Source of the DNA: Hypomyces perniciosus
Lineage: Eukaryota > Ascomycota > Sordariomycetes > Hypocreales > Hypocreaceae
Direction of reading: 5' to 3'
Length of the DNA stretch: 64,000 nucleotides
Assembly (NCBI GenBank): GCA_008477525.1
Contig: SPDT01000003.1
Location: forward strand, 2,976,001-3,040,000
The notes under the pieces are model-generated. The model was given only the letters and a program-made list of their open reading frames with translations. It was not told the origin of the DNA and did no database searches. This document shows positions 22,162 to 32,314 of the stretch, piece by piece (positions within the stretch are counted from its first letter, which is position 1; each line of letters begins with the position of its first letter). The position numbers and the translations under genes were made by a program.

Positions 22162-22685
22162 TATTAAAAAAGGAGGGCTAAAAGCAAGGATTTTAGTGTA
22201 ATCGGATAACCTTCCTATTCTGGCTAGACCCGTATTTAGGCCCGACGCTAGGACCGAGTTCCGGAGGAACTTCGGTGTAAGTCACCAGCTAGACTCAATA
22301 CAATGCTTACAATAGGCATTGTGAGAAATCTGACTAAAATGGTTTCCTGTTTATATAGCCGTGAGTCGATTTGGCCGATTTCCTATATAAATAAATTTTG
22401 CGGAAAATAAGAATAGGGCCAGGAACCTAATTCTGCTACAGCAGAGCTATTATTAGGTCGGAGGTTTATTGTAGAAGACAAAGTATTGTTCATACAATTA
22501 CTTCTATACAAGCCGCATAACCACTAGATATTCTATAGCTACTAGCTATTAGATTAGATACAATTTATTGTTCGTTCCATTGTTTATCTAATAGACTCTC
22601 AGTCATTTCCTTAAACTGCATATAAGTGCAGTCTTCCTTGAAGCTGCACCCCAATAAGGTTTGGTATAACCTTGTTAATTTAATA
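22162..22685 (+). repeat. Solo LTR, family D (RIP-altered)
   Basis: It corresponds to the 580-bp LTR at 63391-63970, with ends TATTAAAAA..TTTAATA replacing TGTTAAAAA..TTTTAACA. About 55 bp is missing after the TTCGGTGTAAGTC block. A reversed, interrupted part of the same family is at 27137-27740. Confidence 0.7.
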
Positions 22686-22867
22686 TTATTTACTATTAAA
22701 AGTAAATAAAGCTTATATATTTTCATTTTTAGTATTACCTTTATATTAATTAAACTCTACGTAAGTTAAAGTAGTTATATAATAAACATTTACTTTTAAT
22801 TAATAAATTAAAGTCTACCTTTAAAGTAAAAAAGGTAGAATTTAAACTTATAGTAATTTAAAAAGGG

Positions 22868-23255
22868 TGTGACGATCCGGGTTGGTTCTCAACAGTCAAA
22901 CCGAGGCTCGTGGGTTTATGTTAATAGAGAGGTCAGGGATAAATACTGAGCAGGGTAGCGTAGTCACGATTCTGTAGAACAGGCAGTTCTATTAAATGCA
23001 ATTGGTTAACGACTGTCTAAATAACTATACTAAACGATCGTGACTTATCCAGTCTTATATACAAAGGAGATACATAGTGAATGTACTTGGATCGTTTGGA
23101 TCATGGCGATCCTAGTGATCCTGGATCACGGTTTCATACAGTGATCCTTCTTATGGGATCGCGCTCGTAGTTGCGATCCGTCGGTGATTGGTCGGAGGCT
23201 CCGATGCTCTGCCGTGATCCCGTGACCAGGTCTTCGACATGGTCGGGTCGTGACA
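22868..23255 (+). repeat. Solo LTR, family B
   Basis: It begins TGTGACGATCCGGGTTG and ends GGTCGGGTCGTGACA. The right third (GATCGTTTGGATCATGGCGATCC and following) differs from the copy at 857 but resembles the one at 38174, so at least two subfamilies exist. Flanking 5-mers do not match. Confidence 0.7.
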
Positions 23256-24421
23256 CTTCTTTGCTAAGCTAATGTCTGCATCCGCAGACGTGGACCAGTT
23301 TCATGTTCTAAGCGCAACCGACAGGATATACAAGGAAACGGCTTTTTTATGGGTTTCTGTTAACCCTAGACTAACCCTTAAGTATATAATATAAGGAGGG
23401 GACCTAGAATTATCAATTAATCCTTTTAATATTTAATATTTATAGGTGATAGTTATCGAGGCTGTGGAATTTTGTAAGTACTTCCCCCATGGTTCGCCGA
23501 TTCCAAAGTCATTACCGCCATTTCTGGAAAAGAGGCCAATTTCGTGGTCAATTGAACATTCGTAATCCGCCCCTATTAATTTAAATCGCTGTCAGCACTA
23601 GGCTGGCCTAGGCCCATTATACTGCAACTAGGTACCGCTTACGTGATTTTAATAATAGCCAACGCATACCTGCGAATCCTTGTCCTACAGGGCCATACCA
23701 AATTTTTACATATAGATACAGAGGATTTATTTATCACATGTACTAAGCCCTAGTAACGCCTAATCGGCCAATAGTGCGACGGCCTGTATGTCGGTAAATG
23801 GGACTTCGCAGTACTCAGGAAAGCGTTCAGAGGAGAGCTCTTTATCTATGCAGTAAGCATGACTTGTCACATACCGGTACTTCGGCCTTCTCATAGGCCC
23901 GATCATTGTGTCTAACTATTGGGCGTATCCTTTTAGTTTAGGTAGTATGTGTATCGATGACCTTTAGTGCTTCGGCAGACACAGAAGTACAATATTGGAA
24001 CCCCAATCATAATTGTGTTGCGAGCTCTGATAGCAAGACATAAGCCTTCTTGCAAGTCTACATTAAAATAGTGTACTTGCGGGGCATAATTTCATGATGC
24101 ATGCTGTGCCTAGATACAACTCGGTTGTGTTTCAAGGCATTATATTGTATAAATAGACCTCCGCCACACGGAATAATGGTTGGAACGACAAAGATGTCCT
24201 TCGCATTCTCTGTAATCTAAGCATACAAACTAACTGGCAGTGAAAATTTTCGGGATTTAATTGAATTGCCGCAATGGCGCAAAGGCGAGCTTTACCAGCA
24301 TTGCAATGAAATTAAGTGATTGCTATCCCAGTCTTGTCAGATAACGCGGACCTTGTTATTAGAAACGTCTGCTAGCTGGAATATAAGAAATTACAGTATA
24401 GACCCAGTTAAAGGTTTCCTA
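23256..24421. other. 1.2 kb with no recognised feature
   Basis: Moderately AT-rich sequence of mixed quality. No open frame above 60 codons, no terminal repeats and no RNA gene were recognised. Confidence 0.4.
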
Positions 24422-26268
24422 GAGTGCCGACCCACAACTTCGCCACCCCCCCAAGGTCGCCACGTCATTAATGATGCAACAACACTATCTCGATAAAATA
24501 ACAACTGCAATTACATAGCCAATTTTCATCGTAACGCATTATAACCGGCATTATGAAATCCCCTAAGTCTCATAAAGAGCATATAATTGAAGAAGGACTG
24601 CACCGAGTCTACGGGGGCGCCTTAGTCGCGAAAACAAGCCGAGAGGTCGGAATTCCACGATCTACACTACAAGACCGGCTATTAGGTTATCTTCTAATCC
24701 AAGAAGCCAAAGCTAATAGTCAAAAACTATCCCCAGTGCAAGAAAAGCCTCTCGTTAATTGGATTCTGACTAAAGAAGAGGCAGGAAGGGCTTTAATAAA
24801 GGTCTAGGTCTAAGGCTTTGCCAGTTTATTATTGCTAATAGCAATAATAATCGAAGTATTAAAGGGAATTAGGTATCCTGCTTTATCTACCAGCACCTAG
24901 AGATTAAGATTAAAATAGGCTGGCCTTTTAAGGCCTTTTAATCGAATACTATAACTAAAAAAGCCCTCCACAAATTCTATAACTGCCTAGATTATTAAAT
25001 TAAGTCTAAAGGCATTAATATATTAAAGATTTATAATTTTAATAAAACTAGTATTATAAAAGGCGAGAATTTTTTCGGTAAAGTAGTTAAATTGGCTTTA
25101 ATAAAGTAAAGTAAGGTTATAAATAGCAATTCTCGCAAATAAACTATAATTATTAAATATATAAGCGCTTTAAGGCAGCAATTAAAGCTATATATAGTTT
25201 TTATAGGATATAACCTTTAAAGCTAATAGTTTCTAACTGTTTTTCTTAACTGGGTATATAAATATAGCCTAATAGGCTAGGCTAATAGCAGGATTATATT
25301 AAAATAATTTAAATAGGGTTTTTTTACTATTAATAAAGCTGCCTTTTAATCTTTAGCGTCTCTTTATCCTCAATAGCGTAAAGACTTATATTTTAATTAA
25401 ATTTATATATATAGATTAACTAAATAAAGTCTAAACTCTTTTATTTACTAGTATATACCTTTTATATAATACAGCTATTTAATATTAATATCTTTTTACC
25501 TTTTAAAGCAGGATTCCGCTAAAATACTTAAAGTTTTACTTCCTTTAATACCTTAGCCTTAATTTAAAAGTAATAATTCCTTTAAGCTTATAAAAATATA
25601 TCAGCTAAAGTATCCTTAATTAATAATATTAAAATAGGCTTTTATAGTATTAGAATTTATCCTATAAATATAAAAAGACCTCTTTAACTTATTATTTAAC
25701 TTAATACTATTCTTAAAACCCCTATTACTCCCCTATTACCTTTAATTAATTATCCTAACAGAAAACTACTTTTATATATACTAAAAAATAATTAAAATAT
25801 TAATTCCTAGCTAAGTATAATGCAATAAAGCTTTAATTTTATTAATTAAAATATTTAAATAATTGCTATAAAAGCCAGTAAAGAAATCGACTATAAAAAT
25901 ATAATAGTTATAATCTTTATAGAGAAAAATAACTATCTTAAAGCCTAAATTAAGTTAAAAAAGCCAGTTAACTGCAAGGCTATTAATTATAATCCTAATA
26001 ATATATTTACTTTAATCCCTGAAATTGCTAAAGCTAAGTTCAAAGCTTAATAGGCTGCTAACGCTTATAAAGCTATTTATAGTCTATATTTTAAAGAAAA
26101 AGTAATAGAAATTATATAAAAGTAATAGAAAGAAATAATATATTAATTCTGGATTTAATTTTTTTAATTAATTAATTTTTCATTAAGAAATGCAGCCATA
26201 AAGTCCATCGTAATTTTTCGTAATATATAGCGACCTTGGGGGGGTGGCGAAGTTATGGGTCGGCACTT
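24422..26268 (+). mobile_element. pogo/Fot-like DNA transposon with 44-bp TIRs
   Basis: The inverted ends begin GAGTGCCGACCCACAACTTC on the left and AAGTGCCGACCCATAACTTC on the right (reverse complement). They continue to AAGGTCGC, about 44 bp with very few mismatches. TA flanks both ends (24420-24421 and 26269-26270), the Tc1/mariner duplication. The 1847-bp length fits a Fot/pogo-family element. Only the N-terminal coding part survives; 24808-26230 is RIP-like AT-rich sequence. Confidence 0.85.
24553..24807 (+). pseudogene. N-terminal DNA-binding fragment of a pogo-like transposase
   Basis: 84 codons from an ATG 131 bp inside the left TIR. The helix-turn-helix reads GALVAKTSREVGIPRSTLQD, a psq/CENP-B-type start. 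It is followed by LSPVQEKPLVNWIL, the typical beginning of the second CENP-B helix region of fungal Fot-like transposases. The frame then meets a stop and the DDE domain is unrecognisable through C->T/G->A decay. Confidence 0.75.
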
Positions 26269-26309
26269 TAGGCATTATAAATTAACTAGCCAGGAAACTA
26301 TTAGTAATA

Positions 26310-26668
26310 TATCACGACCCGAACATGTGACCTATGTATGCATACGTCACGCGTGTATACACGTGACCAGGACCGACGATCAGGTCGCGGTCCCTGACTC
26401 TTATACAACGGACCGCGCCTCCAGAGGATCGGTCCACGAACCAAGGACATCGGTCCTCAATGTATTTCCTTTGTATATATACGACTGGCTCGTCACTCGT
26501 TTAGTATAGTTACTTAGACAGTCGGTAACCAAATTGCATTCATTAGAACCGCCTGTTCTATAGAATCGTGACTACGTTACCCTGCTTAGTATTTATCCCT
26601 GACCTTTCTGTTAATATAAACCCTGCGCGCCTCGGTTTAACTATTAAGAATTAACCTGGATTATTATA
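26310..26668 (-). repeat. RIP-altered solo LTR, family B (reverse)
   Basis: The reverse-oriented copy starts TATCACGACCC (consensus TGTCACGACCC) and ends TGGATTATTATA (consensus CGGATCGTCACA). All differences at the ends are C->T or G->A. Confidence 0.65.
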
Positions 26669-26881
26669 TAAGATAAATAAAAGCTTTAAAGGATATTAAT
26701 TAAAGATATTAATATAGATAAAATTAAAATACTAAAAAGTCCTTTATTTTATTTAGTAATAGCTAATTATATAAATGTACTTTATAATAATTATAAGCTT
26801 AAATATATATTATTAAATTTTATAGCTATAAAAAATAAAATTTCCTTTATTTCTTAAATTAAATAATTTAGCTAATAAAAG

Positions 26882-27136
26882 TATTACGGGTTAGACCTAA
26901 TAAAGAAGGACCTCGGCTATACTAAGCCCATCACAATTCCCTATATCTCCCGGACCGACTAATACAGATATATACAGTATACAAGCCCTAGGCCTACACG
27001 CATATATAATACTGTTCCACAGATCGATATGTATAGCTAGATAGTCCCCCTCTTTTATCCCCTCGCTCCTTAGCTTTGAATAGACAATTCTACAGCGCCC
27101 TATTATTAGCTACTGTAAAAGGCTACGCCCATCACA
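26882..27136 (+). repeat. Solo LTR, family C, with target duplication
   Basis: It matches the gypsy LTRs at 16428 and 21708. It is flanked by AAAAG on both sides (26877-26881 and 27137-27141). A solo LTR with intact duplication indicates LTR-LTR recombination after a separate insertion. Confidence 0.85.
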
Positions 27137-27740
27137 AAAAGCTATAGAATGTTTAGTGGTTGTGTATGCGGCTATAGAAGTGATTGTCTTGAATAATGCT
27201 TTGTCTTTTATAATAGACCTCAGGCTAAATAATAGCCTTGTTGTGGCAGAATTGGGTTTCTGGCCTTATTCCTATTTTGTGACGATCCGGGTTGTTTCTT
27301 AAAGGATAAACCGAGGCTCGTGGGTTTATATTTAACAGAAAGGTCAGGGATAAACACTAAGCAGGGTAACGTAATCATGATTCTATAGAATAGGCGGTTC
27401 TAGTAAATGCAATTATTAATAACTGTTTAAGTAACTATACTAAATAAGTAACAAGCCAGTCGTATATATATAAAAGAAATTTACATGTAATCACTGATAT
27501 CCCAGTAAGCGTTGCTGCGATCACTGCGATAGTACAGTGATTGAGTAAGTGATCACATTTCTTGTGTAGTGAGCGTTTGAGTGATCACTCTTAGCGCGGT
27601 AATCACTTGATAATTGGTCGGCGTAACCAATATTCTCCCGTGCCCCCGTGACCTGGTCTTCGACATGGTCGGGTCGTGATATATTTTCCGCAAAATTCAT
27701 TTGTATAGAAAATCGGCTAAATCGACTCACGGCCATACAA
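27137..27740 (-). repeat. Family D LTR fragment, interrupted by a family B LTR
   Basis: 27137-27277 and 27682-27740 together form a reversed piece of the family D LTR (compare 63570-63830): GCTATAGAATGTTTAGTGG is the reverse of CCACTAGATATTCTATAGC. The family B LTR at 27278-27681 splits it. Confidence 0.65.
27278..27681 (+). repeat. Solo LTR, family B, with target duplication
   Basis: 404 bp, starting TGTGACGATCCGGG and ending GGGTCGTGATA. A perfect TATTT duplication flanks it (27273-27277 and 27682-27686). This copy fixes the family's true ends and 5-bp duplication. Confidence 0.85.
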
Positions 27741-27786
27741 AGAGGAAACCACCATCTTTCCTCCTATATCTATAGGTACCCCTCTC

Positions 27787-28066
27787 ATTAGGGTGCCCAA
27801 CCACAATAACAACAACCATTATTTAATCAACAAGCTCCTATATCACCACTTGCACCCCGAGGCACCTAAGCATAATGGCTCCTCCATCCACTACTCAGAA
27901 CGCCAAATACCCGACGCCCTCTGCAGTTCCTGCTACCCCGATTCCTATCTCCTTCCTGGAAACTGCCCCTACTCCCCCCACAGCAAGCACAGGGCCCCAG
28001 CTCCCCACCCTTCTCGCTCCAAGAGGACCTCAGACACAGCTGTCCCAAGCAGTGCTGCATAGACAC
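27787..28066 (+). other. Possible LINE 5' end / ORF1 start
   Basis: An ATG at 27875 opens a Pro/Thr-rich frame (MAPPSTTQNAKYPTPSAVPA) ending near the left edge of the hAT element. A Pro-rich N-terminus is common for LINE ORF1, and RNase H from a LINE lies on the other side of the hAT. It is too short to be sure. Confidence 0.35.
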
Positions 28067-30785
28067 GCTATGAAACTGAAACTGGGGTGAGTTTCAGTTT
28101 CATGAAACCGGACGCCAGTATAGTTTCAGTTTCATATGAAACCGGTTTCAGTTTCATATGAATCAATATCTAATTCCTTTGTTGTTTCCCCCCTCTCTTT
28201 GGCAAGCTCCGAGACACCTTACCACTAGGCACTCAAAGATGTCTGGCATTGCCTGCCTACCTATGCTACCAATTCGCCAGGCTCGCCATCGCTTTCTTCC
28301 CCCTTGCCCATCTCTATATCTTCTTGGAGTATCCTTACAGCCGCGTCGATATCATCCACTCCCCTAAACACCCCTGCAAGAAGCGGCCTGCTTTTTCCCT
28401 TTGGAACACTTATCCAGCTTTTAATGCACTCACATGCCTCTACCATTTTGGCAGACATGCTACTTCTATCCCATGTAACCTGCCGTCTTGCGCCTGAGAA
28501 AATTCGCTCTGCTTCCGTAGACATCGGAGGGATGCAGAATATGTCAATGGCCATACGGCAGAGGAGGGGAAAATTCTCTCGCTGGGTCGGTTCAAGCCAC
28601 CACTGTAAGGCCGTTTGTTGTCCAATCCCAACTTGTGAGCCCTGCGAAGTATCGTCAAAACCTGGCCATTAGGTAGAAGGCTTCAAATTACTTACATAAA
28701 TAAAGCGGTCGAATTCATCCTTCACCTCGCTCGCTGTGCTGTACACCTTCTGCCTCCAGCGATCGAACTCGTCGAGTTCTTGCCCTTTCTCCTGTTGTTG
28801 ATCTTGGAGCTGGTAGCTCTTGTACTCTGTGGACCAAATCTTTCTGACAGACTTCACGGCATTGCTAACCCAAGCTGGGTTTCTCTTCCACTGCTCACTC
28901 AGATAGCTCTTTCGGAGTGCTGGGTGGAGGAGGATACCGGCCACGTACACGGGGGCCTGCTCGGTAAGCTGGTAATACTTCTCGAACTTTAGCCAAGCCA
29001 CGTGAAAGCGAGCGTAGAAGCGTGGGTTACTGAAAGCCTTGTCTTTAGCCTGCGTGAAGTGATGATGGAGGAAATCCATATGAGATAGAACTTCATCGAG
29101 TGTGTTCTCCCGGCCTTGGCGTACCGAGATCTGGTGAAATGGTTGTAGAAACGCATGGATGTCTCGGAGCTCGTTCCAGTCGTTGTGGTCTAGTGCATCT
29201 TTCTCGATCTTGGCATGATTTTCTTGAATCCAATCCATGAACTTTGCCCGCCTCTCAATTGCCACGTCAATAAGACGAAACCATGAATTCCAGCGTGTAT
29301 CATTGTCCCTCGGCAAGGCCCTGCCAATCTTGGCCTTGAAGTCGTTGCAGATGCTGGTAGAGCTCCTTGAATACATGCACAAGTTGTGGAGCTTCCCCAG
29401 AACATTAAACTCCCGCCAGTCCTCGGTGGCTTGTGCCTTCGTAATGACGCCCCCTTCTTCTTTTTCGGATAGCCTGCACAGTCGCTCATACGCCTCGTCA
29501 ATCCCCTCTTGCTCATCCCCCTGAATCTTCTTTGCCTTACTCCGAAAGAGGAAGGCTTGAACGATGAGGTTCATGATGTGGCCACTGCAGCGTAGTCGCC
29601 TGGCAACCGGATCTAAACCATCAATCTCTTTTGCGATATCGTCAAGCATAGTATCGTTGGCATCGTGATTATCCATCGTAAAGTAGCCAACCTTTCCGCT
29701 GAGGTTGTACTCTTCGACAACATCCAGGAAAGCCTTGGCTTGCAATTTCCCGTTGTGGCTTCCTTTGAACTCGCGCAGTGACAATAACACTTGAGCGACT
29801 TCTCTCGTCTCCGCATCTACAAAATGGACCACGATTGCCTGGTATGCCGCCTTCTGTTCCGATGAGGTCCACATGTCAATGGTGAAGTGAACCATGGATG
29901 AGAGAGAATTATGAAGCTTCTTGACGAGGCCTTGTTTGTGTTGAGCGAAAGTCTTTTCGAGAAGCTTCGGCACCGCACTGCGGCTGCGTAGGAGGACGTC
30001 CCGGGCCATATAGTTACAGCAGAGTATAACAGCATGAAACTCGGGGTATTCGATGAATGTGTGGGCGATATTGCGAACCGCAAGAAGCCTGGCGAGTGCT
30101 TCCTCGAATGCAGGAATATTAATGGCATTTGCCAAATATTTTTCCTCATTAAGGTCTCGATTGGCTTGACGTTCCTCCTGCCTTCCAAACAAATCCGTAA
30201 TGGTGCCATGTTGCCGCTTCTTCAGATCCGACCTTTCTACACGCTCTATAACCCGGATGCCATGAAAGTCCCGCAGGTGCTTGCGGGCTCGGCTCAGGTT
30301 CGTCGTTACCGAATTAGGCTTTTTCGTGGAGTTGCAGTGCTTGCAGTACCAAATTTCGTGGTATGAGGTATCGCGAGCTTTCTCCCCTCTCTCTTCATAA
30401 GGGTCACGAGCCTCGTTCCAGGTGCTTTTGTTTGTACGGCCTTTGGCGCGCTTGCTAGCCCGATCAGAGGGAGAACGATGCAATGCGCGCTTGGCGGGAA
30501 CGGGAGAGTCAGGCGAAGCAGGTCCCAAGACCTCGTCAGAAAGCCCCGATAACAAGGGAGCGGGAGAAGCTGATGACATATTTACTGTTAGCAAGTTTCT
30601 AACTGCGTTGAAGGCATTTGGTTTGTGAAATTTTCTTGGTTAAGTACTAAGATATTTGGGTCTCATCGGGCGTATATGAAACATATGAAACCGACTGAAA
30701 CATATGAAACTGGGAGAGTTACAGTTTCATATGAAACTGGGTCCAGGGACTGTTTCAGTTTCATATGAAACAGTATGAAACAACA
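28066..30785 (-). mobile_element. hAT transposon with palindromic subterminal repeats
   Basis: Both ends carry clusters of the palindrome GTTTCATATGAAAC or its halves (TTTCAGTTTCAT): several between 28066 and 28157 and more between 30676 and 30783. Between them lies an intact hAT transposase. Similar short motifs (ACACGCT and ACACGCG) flank the two ends, but I could not fix exact termini or an 8-bp duplication. Confidence 0.7.
28261..30579 (-). CDS. hAT transposase (intact, one intron)
   Basis: Exon 1 is 30579-28696 and exon 2 is 28641-28261. The 54-bp intron has GTAAGT and CAG ends, and the product is 754 residues. An upstream in-frame TTG exists, but the first ATG (MSSASPAP) is preferred. 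The BED-type zinc finger is near residues 75-110 (WYCKHCNS..RARKHLRDFHG). The DDE core contains HFTIDMWTSSEQ and the CSGHIMNL block. The C-terminal dimerisation region spans the intron: LQWWLEPTQRENFP then IPPMSTEAERIFSGARRQVTWDRSSM. It catalyses cut-and-paste transposition in the nucleus. Intact frame and lack of RIP suggest a recent, possibly active element. Confidence 0.9.
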
Positions 30786-31681
30786 CGCGTGGCTATACAG
30801 CACTGGTCCCAAGGGATCAAGATCCCAATGATCGCCTTCGAGGGAAAAGGCGTCCCTTCAAACCCCCTCTCCTTCTCCCTCCATGCATTGCTATATACTG
30901 TAGTCGCCTACTCTGATGGCTCGCTGCTGGGTGGAGCTACAGGATGGGGCGCAGCCACTTTCTATAAGGTAAGGGCCAGCCTTCAGTCTGGCAGACTCCA
31001 TGAGGCTGAAGTCTTTGACGCTGAAGCAGTTGGATTATGGATAGCGGCAAGGTCTGCTCAAGCAATTGCATCTGCTGACCCCAGTGTCTCCGGAGTCCAC
31101 CTTTTCCTTGATAATAGCGCTGTGGTCGACGGCGCCCAGGCAAAATATGGGGATCTCCCTCCCTCCTCTAGAAAGGCTTTCCTTAGGATTCAGCAGATAG
31201 CAAGAGAAATTTACCCCTGCCCAATGACTGTCCCCTGGGTCCCCGAGCATAAGGGAATCCCAGGCAACGAAGCAGCAGACAAGGCCGCTAAGAAGGGCAC
31301 AGAACTCCAACCGCCCGAACAATCCGTATCCACGATCTCCTGTACTAGGAGGCATGCAAGGGAAAGAAGCAAGGCCCTATTCCAGAACTATTAGGAAAAC
31401 AATACCCCTAGCAGCTCTAGAAGATGGAATCTCCCAGCCCTCAGCTCCCCACAAGAACTGGGACTCCCCCGCCTTATATTACATAGACTGCTATTAGAAC
31501 GGTCAGGCCACGGCGACATCGAAGAGTACCACGATCGCTATAGGCATAATACAGAAACCAACTGCAGTTGCGGTCTCCCAGGAAACCCGGGGCATGTTTG
31601 CGGAATGCAGAAAAACGCGCCCTTTCCTCCCAACAATTCCCCCCTGCAAACCCCCCAGGATTTCCTTTTAGGCTTCAGAGG
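30786..31681 (+). pseudogene. LINE fragment: RNase H plus zinc ribbon
   Basis: The frame to 31394 contains a good RNase H domain with catalytic residues visible: Asp in VAYSDGS, Glu in EAEVFDAEA, Asp in LDNSAVVDG and His/Asp in WVPEHKGIPGNEAAD. After a stop at 31392-31394 the frame continues with HRLLLERSGHGDIEEYHDRY and the zinc ribbon CSCGLPGNPGHVC, then a frameshift. It is a different LINE family member from 13296-15008. It is cut by the family A element at 31682. Confidence 0.75.
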
Positions 31682-31800
31682 TGTGACGAACCGTTATACC
31701 ATCACGCCAACAGGCAAAAGAATAGGCTAATAATCGCATTTCTAGCAATTATCATAACGGTACCAACTGTATATAAGGGAAACGTGCTCGGAACGTGACA
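31682..31800 (-). repeat. 119-bp family A element (reverse)
   Basis: Reverse copy, TGTGACGAACCG to GGAACGTGACA, one or two substitutions from the others. Flanks AGAGG and CTTAT do not match, so recombination after insertion is likely. Confidence 0.8.
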
Positions 31801-31899
31801 CTTATGTTATAGTCTTTATATAATAGCTTATTATAGAAATAAGGCATTTAAGTTATAATAACTGTATAAATTAGTATAGTATTACATTTTTTCCCTTTA

Positions 31900-32016
31900 T
31901 AGTTTAGTAGTTTATTTTAATACTTATATAAATAGTTGGTGGTATTAATTGATTGCTAGCAGATTAATGCCTATTTTTTTGCCTTATAGTGTAATAGTAT
32001 AATGGCTCGTTACAAC
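31900..32016 (+). repeat. RIP-decayed family A element
   Basis: The order TCCCTTTATAG..GTTGGTGG..ATTGCTAGCAGATTAATGCCTA..TTTTTTTGCC..GGCTCGTTACA can be aligned to the 119-bp unit, with many C->T/G->A changes. It lies between an inverted pair of fresh copies. Confidence 0.55.
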
Positions 32017-32103
32017 TTAATAGACTGCTTCTTTTTAATATCCCTGTCATAGCGCATCTTCTATTATAACCCACTCAACTAGCCAGACAAATAGCATGCA
32101 TTT

Positions 32104-32222
32104 TGTCACGTTCCGAGCATGTTTCCCTTATATACAGTTGGTACCGTCATGATAATTGCTAGAAATGCGATTATTAGCCTATTCTTTTGCCTGTTGGCGT
32201 GACGGTATGACGGTTCGTCACA
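32104..32222 (+). repeat. 119-bp family A element
   Basis: Almost identical to 1-119, ending GGTTCGTCACA. Forms an inverted pair with 31682-31800, 303 bp apart. Flanks CATTT and TCCAT do not match. Confidence 0.8.
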
Positions 32223-32314
32223 TCCATACACTATTAGGCCAAGACGTGAGAGGGAGAGACTGACTTCAATGATTGGGCCATCAAGAATCAGCTTTACTCC
32301 ATTTACAATCCACT

